The notes under the pieces are model-generated. The model worked only from the letters and a program-made list of their open reading frames with translations. It made no database searches and had not been told where the DNA came from. From Euclidia mi (taxonomy: Eukaryota > Arthropoda > Insecta > Lepidoptera > Erebidae): DNA of 64,000 nt. Below, one piece after another: positions 20,991 to 31,399 of the stretch. Numbering within the stretch: the stretch's first letter is position 1; each line of letters begins with the position of its first letter. The stretch covers positions 75,376,450 to 75,440,449 of the forward strand of contig OX123187.2 in NCBI GenBank assembly GCA_944739405.2, read 5' to 3'. A program made the position numbers and the translations under genes.

Positions 20991-22907
20991 AAGTGCACTT
21001 GTGTGTGTGTGCAAACATAATATATTATGTTTCGTGCAGTTGGCTAGTATCATAAGACACTGGCCGCCGTGGCCAAAATTCGACCGGAACATATTATTAT
21101 CAGAGGATAGTTGGAGAAGCGAATTCCTTAATACTATATTGAACAGTGATATCCTTGTAGGATGGTTAACAAAGAGATTCGATTTCAAGTCCTTGCACAA
21201 ACTAAGCCAACTCATATGCCTATTAAAGAGTTCAGTAACGTTTGCTAAATGGTGAAGGGCATCATACTATTAGATAATTTGGGTTCATTTGTCATCATTT
21301 CTGACTACCAATACGATTTTCGATAAGGTGTTTTGACAGAGAGTACGATCATTGTTCTAAGTTCCTTAATATAAAGCATTTGGGTTTAGCTTGTTTGCCT
21401 TATAAGAACTTAAAAAGCTTTTGATGCCGTTACTTCGTCCACCTGTGGACAATGGAAAACCTCTTATAAAGTACCTATTAAGCAGATCCCAGGGCCTTTC
21501 AGGTACTAAGAATATACAACCCGATTAGTCAGAGAGCGCATGGTGATCTTAAGAGCCGATACCGAGAGCGTATTGGGCCTCTAAGACTAAGCGCCTCAAA
21601 AAGAAAATTTCAATACAAAAAAATATATAAATTATAAGTACTATATATATTTTGTTCACATAACGTCCAGATAAGCATATTAAACTTGTTGTAATATTGA
21701 TTTAGTGAGATAAATTGTGATAATTTTTTACTTAAGTACAAGACTTATAAAAGTTTTATTCACATCGGTCATTATCAAGTGGATACTTAAGAAGGTTTTC
21801 GTAACAAACTGGATACCGATGATATCATTCTCTATCAAGTAGTTTATTTCTAATAAAACATTCTATATTATTATTGGATAGCAACACTAGACATATGAAG
21901 AAACAATATAAATGTACATTATTTAAACATGTTTAGTCTTTAATCGTCTATTATTACTCGTATGTACTTGTTATAGCACATTAACTGCATCAACAATTCT
22001 GATAGGATGAACGGAGAGAGAAAGATACGATTTAAAAGAGGACGGCAAACATCATCCTCATCTTCTCATCTTCCTTAGAATGGACAACACACGAAGATTA
22101 ACAAGCTGGCATCACTGGCTAACCATTTTTCATCAAACACCAGCAGCTCATCTCACCAACCGCATACCATGAAAAATGCTTTAATATTGAATTAATCTTA
22201 TATTACCTGTTAAATATTATAGAGCCCAGCACCCCTTTTTTTTTTTTCTCCGCCGACTACTAAGCTCAAGCTTCAGCTATTAACGTTTGTTTGAACTGGC
22301 CTCTTGCAAGGTGTATTGCTTGAGAGAAAATAAGGCCAATGCATTTAGCTTCACGGCCCTTAAGGGCTCTTAAGATTATTCGTCTATTCTCTGCGTTAAT
22401 TATTACTTTTGCAGGAAGATTGTCTGTTTTGTACTCGAAATATTGAGGTACCAGTTTTAGACTAAACAGTAGTCAAATTGTATTTAGCGCTGAAGTTTAT
22501 TTACGTACAACTTTTCCTAATTACATTATACACGAAACTAATTCCAAAATAAACGTGGTAAGTTGCTGTCTAGTAACAATACGAATACTATCGAGAAATT
22601 AATTTAGTTTTGGTTTGTGGAATTTTGTAATTACAAGATAATAATAAAACGAGTATGTGTAGTACATATATCTAAAATTTACTTGCTGATCATATATTTG
22701 TGTGAGTATATGCTTATTAGTGGAGTTGGAGTTAATGTGTAAACAATATGGCCTAGTGAGACACTCATAGGCACACGCAAATACATGCACACATACAAAA
22801 ATGTTATACATATATAGCACTATAATATAAAATTATGATTAATGCAAAACGCTCGCTACGTTTTTGGCCCAGAATGCATTTTGTTATTTATGTAGGTAAA
22901 TCATAAT
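20991..22907. other. No recognisable feature
   Basis: AT-rich unique-looking DNA with no supported coding region or inverted ends. Confidence 0.5.
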
Positions 22908-23161
22908 ATCGACTACCTTAATATTTTCTTGGGTTTACGCGAATGTTACACATTGAAATTAAACTACAGTTTACGGATTTTATCGCGTTATATTGGTTTC
23001 ACTGGTTACTAAGTTATTACATTTAAACCGAATGATCTAGAAACCACATTTTTATTACTAGCCAACGTTTCTAATTCTTTACAGGATTCATGTTCACGGC
23101 AGACTGAGGACTTTGTCTTTGTCTTGAATTTAAAAGTTATCTCAAAGTACCCGAAAATTTT

Positions 23162-25636
23162 TCAACTATTGGTATTACTATTCACTGTGTCTTGATGTCT
23201 TCTGGTGACTTTGTCCTTCTTGGGTTTCATTAGCCTGATAACAGGGTCCCAAGCTGGAGGAACATTCCAACCATCTTCCCTATTAAAATTAGGATGTTTT
23301 TTAATTTCAATAGCTTCTCGTATCATTCTTGGAATAAAGCGGTGTTCTTTTGCGAGTATCTGTGGTTTATCAAATCGCAGGTAATGGTTAGTTCCTTGTT
23401 CTACATGTTCACACACAGCAAACTTCGTCGAGCGTTTGTGTTTAATGTCAGCTATATGTTCCTTTAGTCGAATGCCTATGCTTCTCTTGGTTTGTCCAAT
23501 GTATGAGAGCCCACACTCACAGTCTAACTTGTAAACCCCGGCCTCTTGTAAGGGTTACTGACTCTTGACAGCTGGTAATAATTGGCTTATCTTCGTTGGC
23601 AGCTTGTAGAAAGTTTTGATTGAAGCTCGCTTCAAGATGTAGCCAATCTTGTCGGTCACGCCCTTGATGTATGGGAGGACAGCAGGTTGTCTCTCTACTG
23701 TGGCTGGCTTGTTCTTCGGGGATCTGTGACGTTGGCGCGGCGGTCGGAGCTTGTTGTCTTGCAGAACTTGCTTGACATGTTGAAGCTCGGCGTCCAGGTG
23801 TTTCTTGTCACAGATCCCCCGGGCTCTCTGAAACAAAGACATTCCTACGGTAGCTAACTGTTTAGGATGGTGGTGAGATTCACCGTTTAAGTACCTATTT
23901 GTATGTGTCTTTTTCCTATACACAGTGTGGCTCAAAGAGTTGTTTTTGTTCCTGATAACAAGTATATCTAAGAAAGCTAAAGAATTGTTTGCCTCTAATT
24001 CCATTGTAAATTTTATCTGGTTGTGAAAAGAATTAAGATGGTCTAGGAATACATTAACACTATCTGTTGGTAAAATTGTAAAAGTGTCATCTACATACCG
24101 CTTGTAGAACCTCGGTGTGATGGTGGCAGTCCGCAGGGCTCGCGCCTCGAAGTCCTCCATAAAGATGTCAGCAACAACAGGCGATACTGGAGAGCCTATT
24201 GCCACACCGTCTACTTGTATGTAGTATTTCTCATCCCATAACAGATAGCCAGTTGTTAAGCAGTGTTTCAATATTTATGCATATTCCTCAGGCATGTTGT
24301 TCTCTATTAGCTTCCTTCTAGTTATTTCAATACAGTCATGTGCTGGTAAGCATGTGAATAATGACTGTATATCAAAACTAACCATATTTTCCATGTCAGA
24401 GAGATGTAGGTGTTTTATTTCACTGACAAAATGGTAGGAATCCTTTACATGCGCTCCCGTCTTGCCTCTGAGTGGCGAGAGAATCTTTGCAAGGTGTTGA
24501 GCCAATCTGTAGGTTGGTGCCCCTATTTGACTGACTATAGGGTGCAGTGGTGCATTTTCCTTGTGTATTTTCGGTAGACCATACAATTGGGGAGGTTTTG
24601 CACACGATGGTATTAAGTATTTCACGTCCAGATTCAGTTGTTCGGAGTATTTCTTCACAATATCACTCGTTTGCTTGAGTATTTTGTTAGTAAGGTCCGT
24701 CTTAATCAATTTATATGTACTTTCATCCGACAAAAGATTTTCCATTTTTTGTTTATAATCGGACGTGTCCATCACTACCGTTGCATTTCCTTTATATGCT
24801 CGGAGTACTGTTAGTTCAGGTCTATCTCAAAGGTTCTTCAGTGCGAAATACTCAGGTTTTGGTAGATTCCTTTTCGGCACTTTCGACTGGCGCAATACAG
24901 CAGAAACATCTTGACGTATAGCCTCGAAATCTTCCTTACTCACATTGTTTTTGACTAGACAATATTCAACGTTGCAAATAATGGTCTCATACGGTATTCT
25001 GGATGGAGTTATCGCATAATTTAAACCTCTGTTCAGTACATTTTCAGTGTTTTGTTCTAACGTGTGTTTTGACAGATTGACAACTGTTTGTCTATGGTCG
25101 GCGGACGGTAGCGTGTGATTCTTGGACCAAGAATCAAAATCCTAGGTGTGATTGGTCCGTGCAAAAACGTTCTGTTTCATTTTGTACTGGTCATTTGATT
25201 TTTGTTGTAATTTTTCAAATTTTTCTATTTTGTTACGTTTACACGTGTAATATTTTGATGTTTCTCTGTTATTTATTGCATTTATGCAGTTTTCAAAATC
25301 AAATGGAGTTATCAATCTGTATATTTCGTTAGACAAATTCTCAACATTTCTATTTATTCTGCGTAAGTCAGCGCGGTGTTCGTGTATCTTTTGAATGAGT
25401 AACTTATGACTTGCCTGTTTTAAGATTTTAGCGCTCCCACGTACGTCCTTCTTGGCTGATATTTCGCAGCATGTTGGGATGAGATCGTGATCACGGCATT
25501 TCTTCAAGTAATTTAACGATGTTATATATCTTGCGCGCTTGGTTTGTAGATCTTCTAACCGGCGTATTTTTGTTGCTGTTTCCAGTCCGTACTGGTTAAC
25601 ATAATATTTTCTTGGGTTTACGCGAATGTTACACAT
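23162..25636 (-). pseudogene. Penelope-like reverse transcriptase with GIY-YIG endonuclease, full-length copy
   Basis: One continuous frame of 825 codons interrupted only by point nonsense changes: TAG 25142-25144, TGA 24827-24829, TAA 24275-24277 and TAA 23555-23557. The N-terminal part is basic. Reverse transcriptase motifs include YGLPKIHKEN (about 24570), SFDIQSLFT (about 24380), GVAIGSPVSP (about 24200) and catalytic RYVDDTF (about 24090). The C-terminal endonuclease has GVYK and LSYIGQT (about 23540-23490) followed by KRSIGIRLKEH. A 12-base in-frame deletion near 23165-23185, relative to the tandem copy, lies just before the TGA. Confidence 0.92.
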
Positions 25637-25847
25637 TGAAATTAAACTACAGTTTACGGATTTTATCGCGTTATATTGGTTTCACTGGTTACTAAGTTAT
25701 TACATTTAAACCGAATGATCTAGAAACTACATTTTTATTACTAGCCAACGTTTCGAATTCTTTACAGGATTCATGTTCACGGCAGACTGAGGTGGTATTT
25801 GTCTTTGTCTTGAATTTAAAAGTTATCTCAAAGTACCCGAAAAATTT

Positions 25848-26405
25848 TCAACTATTGGTGTTACTATCTACGCAGAATGTGCTCACTGTGTCTTGATGTC
25901 TTCTGGTGACTTTGTCCTTCTTGGGTTTCATTAGCCTGATAACAGGGTCCCAAGCTGGAGGAACATTCCAACCATCTTCCCTATTGAAATTAGGATGTTT
26001 TTTAATTTCAATAGCTTCTCGTATCATTCTTGGAATAAAGCGGTGTTCTTTTGCGAGTATCTGTGGTTTATCAAATTGCAGGTAATGGTTGGTTCCTTGT
26101 TCTACATGTTCACACACAGCAGACTTCGTCGAGCGTTTGTGTTTAATGTCAGCTATATGTTCCTTTAGTCGAATGCCTATGCTTCTCTTGGTTTGTCCAA
26201 TGTATGAGAGCCCACACTCACAGTCTATCTTGTAAACCCCGGCCTCTTGTAAGGGTAACTGACTCTTGACAGATGCTAATAATTGGCTTATCTTCGTTGG
26301 CGGCTTGTAGAAAGTTTTGATTGAAGCTCGCTTCAAGATGTAGCCAATCTTGTCGGTCACGCCCTTGATGTATGGGAGGACAGCAGGTTGTCTCTCTACT
26401 GTGGC
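25848..26405 (-). pseudogene. Penelope-like element, partial upstream copy (GIY-YIG end)
   Basis: The C-terminal part of the same protein, open from the gap edge to the stop at 25848. It includes GVYKIDCECGLSYIGQT at about 26230-26180. It lacks the nonsense codon that interrupts the matching place in the full-length copy. It is the tandem 'pseudo-LTR' portion; the remainder is lost in the gap. Confidence 0.88.
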
Positions 26406-26605
26406 NNNNNNNNNNNNNNNNNNNNNNNNNNNNNNNNNNNNNNNNNNNNNNNNNNNNNNNNNNNNNNNNNNNNNNNNNNNNNNNNNNNNNNNNNNNNNNN
26501 NNNNNNNNNNNNNNNNNNNNNNNNNNNNNNNNNNNNNNNNNNNNNNNNNNNNNNNNNNNNNNNNNNNNNNNNNNNNNNNNNNNNNNNNNNNNNNNNNNNN
26601 NNNNN
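26406..26605. other. Assembly gap, 200 N
   Basis: Exactly 200 undetermined bases between oppositely oriented copies of the same element. The round size suggests a placeholder and not a measured length. Any frame crossing it is an artefact. Confidence 0.97.
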
Positions 26606-27130
26606 AACATATAGCTGACATTAAACACAAACGCTCGACGAAGTCTGCTGTGTGTGAACATGTAGAACAAGGAACCAACCATTACCTGCGATTTGATAAA
26701 CCACAGATACTCGCAAAAGAACACCGCTTTATTCCAAGAATGATACGAGAAGCTATTGAAATTAAAAAACATCCTAATTTCAATAGGGAAGATGGTTGGA
26801 ATGTTCCTCCAGCTTGGGACCCTGTTATCAGGCTAATAAAACCCAAGAAGGACAAAGTCACCAGAAGACATCAAGACACAGTGAGCACATTCTGCGTAGA
26901 TAGTAACACCAATAGTTGAAAAATGTTCGGGTACTTTGAGATAACTTTTAAATTCAAGACAAAGACTAATACCACCTCAGTCTGCCGTGAACATGAATCC
27001 TGTAAAGAATTCGAAACGTTGGCTAGTAATAAAAATGTAGTTTCTAGATCATTCGGTTTAAATGTAATAACTTAGTAACCAGTGAAACCAATATAACGCT
27101 ATAAAATCCGTAAACTGTAGTTTAATTTCA
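26606..27130 (+). pseudogene. Penelope-like element, inverted 3' end
   Basis: Coding from HIADIKHKRS to a TGA at about 26917-26919 matches the C-terminus of the other copies but on the opposite strand, followed by the same 3' untranslated sequence. It ends at 27130 without the extra 34 bases present at the left edge. Confidence 0.88.
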
Positions 27131-27142
27131 ATCGACTACCTT

Positions 27143-28659
27143 TTTACATGTTAACATTTCTTACTTAAACAATTTTCAATTTTATGAAAATTTACAAAAA
27201 TATTCTTTCGAGTTCACAAATAAACTACATCCCAAAACAAATTGAAGCGCACACTCGTTGAATTCAAAAGTAAGAAACAAAAACTTCACGGCAGCCGTAA
27301 ATTCTTATGAATAATGGTAACACTTCACAAAATGTATATAACAACTTGTTCGTTAAAGCAGGAATGAGTTAAATAATTCAACATCTTATACAGTAAGGTT
27401 TGTTATATAATTAAAAGTTCACTCGTAAATATATTTTTTAATTTGGTCCTTCGACCCTTTGGGTAAATAATCTAGTTTGCAAAATTTTATTGTGATTGAG
27501 TGTAAAAGTTTCAGTACTTAGTGTTTGAAATAGAAATATTATTTATAATAAGTTAAATCGATTGTATCAGTTTAGTAGCGTGTTACTTTGTCTATTGAAA
27601 ATTTCTTACTATGGTCACACTATGAACTGTCAAATCATTCACTCTTCATTCTTTGTCGTTTTCTGCTACTGTCGCTATTGATGTTGACCGACAGAGTTGC
27701 GAGCGATTGATAAATTGATTGTGACAAAATTGTAAACTATTGAACATTGGTAAAGTTGTGCAAATCCGTCCACAGACTCTGAACACTTTGCTTGATTAAT
27801 TTTTGTTTAGAAGCATAAAGCAACAAAAAATTTGCTTTAGTTGATAACTCCTTAGGACCCGTAGTAGGTATGTTCGTTTGTACTAATATATAGTTGAATT
27901 ACGACAATATGGACGATTAGTTTCAGTCTAGTTTCATGTCTGTTTGCTTCTACAGGAGTTAAAAAAAAATATATTGGGATTTCAGTACTGGTATAAGATT
28001 TTTAACGGTCAGAGTAAGTGGAGCAGTAAAAAATTCGCCTAACCCTATTTGCGTGGGTTCTTCCAGGTATGCACTTTTTGACTCCCTACTAATTTCTTGG
28101 ATGACCATTCTACTCTATCTAGGTAGGTTATACCGTAGCAAAATATATAATAGTTCAACATATATCGCAAATCGCGGGAACTAGACACTTGAAATTATGC
28201 TCACGTGTTTCTTGTAACATCAGGATAAGTTCTGATATTCAGTGTTTGTTCTGTGCATGAAGTGATCAAAGTTTGTATGGAGAGAATACAGTTAGCCTGG
28301 GCTACAGTTTTGGAGGAAGATATCGCGTTATAAGGACTATAATCATGTTTAGTTATAAGATAGCACTTTTAGTTTAGTTATATTCATCCTTCTAGCGATA
28401 TCTCAGTTGCAACCCGGGGTCGGCTTACTTTTCTAACTGGATTTGTCAGAATAATTAGGTTTTCCACGGAGCAACTGCTTATCTGACCTCTGCAACTCGA
28501 GGAGATAGCAAAATTCCATCGTTAAGAGATGTGTCATTTTATTTAGAGGTAAAGTATCCTATTAACGACTTTGATATTCGATAGTTTAATTTAGTTTAGC
28601 ATTTTAAGTACATAGTTTAATTTTATTGTACTTATTTATGTTGATGGGAGTGAATGAAG
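27143..28659. other. No recognisable feature
   Basis: AT-rich. Short inverted GATATCGC/GCGATATC strings at about 28319 and 28396 are probably chance. Confidence 0.45.
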
Positions 28660-28760
28660 CAAGAGACGTATGTCAGGATCGTTGCAAATGGCGTTCCGTA
28701 GTCTCTGCCTACCCCTCCGGGAAACAGGCGTGAGTCTATGTATGTATGTATGTATTTATG
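28660..28760 (+). mobile_element. SINE 3' fragment with (TATG)n tail
   Basis: Contains CTGCCTACCCCTCCGGGAAA and GCGTGAGTC followed by TATG repeats. It is the 3' end of the same family as the next feature. Confidence 0.7.
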
Positions 28761-28796
28761 TTTATTTCAATAAATTTATATTATAATTAGATTTAA

Positions 28797-29056
28797 GACT
28801 GCCCCGTTGGTCTCGCGGCATAAATGTGCGCGTGGGATTGAGAAGTCTCGGGTTCGATTCCCGCGCTGGGCAAAGTGTTATTGGGTTTTTCCGTCAGGAA
28901 ATTCTCAGTAGCAGCACGGAGTCTGGTAATGTGCCCGGTACGGCAATAGGCTCGCCCCCTATTACGTGGGACCTAAAAATTTTACATGATGACATGGCGA
29001 AATGTGGGTGTAAGATTACACCTCTGCCTACCTCTTCGGGGATTCAGGCGTGAGTC
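28797..29056 (+). mobile_element. tRNA-derived SINE, single-module form
   Basis: The head GACTGCCCCGTTGGTCTCGC carries the A box, and GGGTTCGATTCCCG the B box (about 28848). The body has TTATTGGGTTTTTCCGTCA and CCCCTATTACGTGGGACC, ending CTACCTCTTCGGGGAT. It starts exactly where module 2 begins in the two-module elements at 30986 and 48457. The 75-codon frame at 28826-29053 is a by-product. Confidence 0.85.
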
Positions 29057-29189
29057 TATAAATAAGCTGAAAAATAAGATTAAAGTTAATACTCTGAATG
29101 TCATAAGAATGTATATAAATTAAGTTCATAAAAAATAAATTAAAAATAACGACTTTCTCCGAGGTACGGGACAAGCTATATACGTCCAA

Positions 29190-29270
29190 AACTCCGAAAA
29201 GTAAGTGGTACGCGCCGCGGGTTCGAAACCCAATGCCCTCTGCATGGACGTCTGTTAGTGTTAGCTATCG
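29190..29270 (-). mobile_element. SINE head fragment
   Basis: The inverted tRNA-like part, with GCGCCGCGGGTTCGAAACC and CCCTCTGCATGG, matches the heads at 2493-2560 and 51970-52035. Confidence 0.6.
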
Positions 29271-29294
29271 TTGTTTTTTTATGTCATAAGCTGC

Positions 29295-29465
29295 AAACTA
29301 GCAGATGGATCGCCTAATGGTAAACAATTACCGTCACCCACACAAACAACAGCAGAGGAGTCACAATTGCGTTGCCACCCTTTGAGTAAGGAAAAGGGCT
29401 GGGAGGAGGGAAAAGGAATAGGGGATGGTGCCTCCGGCCCTCTCACTCACCGAACGAAACGCAAC
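29295..29465 (+). repeat. Interspersed repeat fragment, family R-B
   Basis: AGATGGATCGCCTAATGGTAA and AGTCACAATTGCGTTGCCA resemble the fragment at 6500-6745. The 81-codon frame over it has no known domain. Confidence 0.5.
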
Positions 29466-29469
29466 AATA

Positions 29470-30640
29470 TAGGTACTGTTACTTTACGTCGATTTTCTGT
29501 GAGCTGCTTATTTTAGTTTGGCGATAGTCACCTCACCGAGTGAGGAGAAAACGTTGTATATTTAGCTGCTTAATAATCATTGAATGGTAATAACCCTTGT
29601 ATTACTTATTTAGAGATGATGCAAATAAAAAACAGGTTTAAGTTAAAGTAAACCTAGTGTCCGTTGTTCCATAAGTTTCTACTAAAACTTTTTAGCACCA
29701 AACTAGTTGGCAATATTCCAGTGCTGTTCTAGCAAACTATTCTTAAGTTCGTTTTGCAGCAGTCACTAAATACCTGGCTTTATTATATGTTAAAGAAACA
29801 GAACATGCTGCTTAAAATGGTTCCAGCAACCAATGAAGTTGTTGTAGGCATGACACTGAAATTAGATCGAAGCTGTATTTTGAAGAAATAAAATTACGGG
29901 AATTGGGCCTAAGGTCACTAATCACATGTTCAGACTCAGAAATTCAGATTAAAAAAAAAACACAAGACTCACATACATAATTCTCAGTATGTGAGCCGAC
30001 TGATTTCAACGAAACTGAAACCCAAGGCGGGTTGATTCAAATTCTTGATCCTAATTAATGTAAAATTTTGTCACTTCAAGCAACTCAAAAGCAAACTCAA
30101 CACCAAAATTGGCACAAACTCATTCGTTACGATATTCATCTTGCAAGACTTTCAGTGTCCGTATCCTTAGGTGTTTTCTTGAACAAGTCTAGAACAAGAA
30201 TAAAGTTTTCTAGAATAAACAATAGTATGTAGCCTCCATCTGTTCACATTAAAGGGCGAGATAAAGAGAACACTTTCTGCCACCCGCCTCTAATTTAGTG
30301 AAAAGATAACGATCGGTGACTTCTTGGTGTAAGTTAAAAGCTGTGAGCGATCAAATTGGAGATATCTAGGCTGCATCATTTGAAGTGTGAAACTTCGGAC
30401 CTGGTAGGTACCTACTGGTTGCATTAGTCTGAAGTAGCTAACGGCCAGTCTCATTATTTGATCAATCCATAGATTTGGTTACTTTAGGTACGTATTTGAC
30501 ACATTTGGTGTGAAGGTTATGCTGGAAGTAGATTTATTTGTGGGACTTGTTCCGAGTTACGATGTTCTTTAAAAAAATCATTGTTACGTTAGAACTTATC
30601 AAAGCAACGTTATGCATTGTATTCAGATATATTACTACCT
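29470..30640. other. No recognisable feature
   Basis: AT-rich sequence without supported features. Confidence 0.5.
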
Positions 30641-30812
30641 CCGCCGGGCTCCGGTAAACGGGAAAGGCCAAAAAAAATGCTGGCTTGACGTCGTAAGTAA
30701 CTAATCACCAGGGATGCTGAAGACCGTGCGAAGTGGAGGAGACATAGCCGGAAAGCGGACCCCATGGCTCCAGGGCGTGAGCGAGTGAGAGAGTGGAGGA
30801 TGATGATGATAT
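30641..30812 (+). pseudogene. Non-LTR retrotransposon C-terminus fragment (RTE-like)
   Basis: After one frameshift, the translation includes GQKKCWLDVV and then EDRAKWRRHSRKADPMA, a pattern typical of the extreme C-terminus of RTE-type reverse transcriptase proteins. A short ATGATGATG tail follows. It is strongly 5'-truncated. Confidence 0.6.
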
Positions 30813-30985
30813 CTTTTTAAAAAATCCGACGTAAAAATATGGATCATCAATTCAGTTTAATATGTAAAACTCCATGCAAAGAGCAAAACCAATGTTTTAT
30901 AAGCAGTAACAATTTTTCAACAATATTACCAGTGACCGTTATTGTTGTCCTCCTCCAATTTCTCAATAAATACTGCTTACTTCAT

Positions 30986-31385
30986 ACATACATACATACA
31001 TATCGTCACGCCTTTTATCCCCGAAGGGGTAGGCAGAGGTGTATTTCTACACCCACTTTTCGCCAGATATACTTTAGTCCCACGTAATAAGGGGCGAGCC
31101 TATTGCCGTACCGGGCACATTTCCAGATTCCGTGCTGCTACTGAGAATTTCGTGAAAGAAAAACCCAATAACACTGCCCGACCCAGGAATCGAACCCGGG
31201 CCGATCCCACGCGCACATTTATGCCGCGAGACCGACGAGGCAGTCGTATAGGGTTTGATGTCGAGTTTTCCGTCTCTACGCAAAGATGGTATTTGCATCG
31301 TGTTATCCCTAAGTCGCCTCTTACGACACCCACGGGAAGATAGGGGGTGGTGACACTTGTATTCTATGCCGTCAACCACACGGCA
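30986..31385 (-). mobile_element. Two-module SINE, complete, with 14-base target duplication
   Basis: The flanks ACTGCTTACTTCAT at 30972-30985 and 31386-31399 are identical. Read on the minus strand, module 1 (31385-31247) begins GTTGCCGTGTGGTTGACGGC. Module 2 (31246-30986) is the tRNA-derived SINE with the B box at about 31195-31185 and a (TATG)n tail. A second copy lies at 48457-48864. The shared duplication proves the two modules moved together. Frames on both strands here are by-products. Confidence 0.92.
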
Positions 31386-31399
31386 ACTGCTTACTTCAT

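Larger units (their letters stand above)
22908..27142 (-). mobile_element. Penelope-like element insertion with tandem and inverted copies
   Basis: A 12-base direct repeat ATCGACTACCTT flanks the unit (22908-22919 and 27131-27142). Inside, on the minus strand, are a full-length copy (25636 down to 22920), preceded by a partial tandem copy (26405-25637). After a 200 N gap comes an inverted 3' end on the plus strand (26606-27130). Penelope-like elements encode a reverse transcriptase fused to a GIY-YIG endonuclease, and often insert with direct or inverted terminal copies (established knowledge). The single target duplication argues for one compound insertion. Confidence 0.88.

Noticed and set aside
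26350..26919. 189-codon plus-strand frame crossing the gap
   Set aside because: It joins unrelated strands of Penelope copies through 200 N; only 26606-26919 is real coding sequence.
28319..28410. Inverted GATATCGC motifs as a MITE
   Set aside because: The match is too short and there is no duplication.
28800..28870. tRNA gene
   Set aside because: A and B boxes are present, but the sequence continues into a SINE body and does not fold as a full cloverleaf.
28826..29053. 75-codon frame
   Set aside because: It lies wholly within a tRNA-derived SINE.
30942..31379. Several overlapping frames on both strands
   Set aside because: All arise from the two-module SINE; the same frames recur at 48438-48904.
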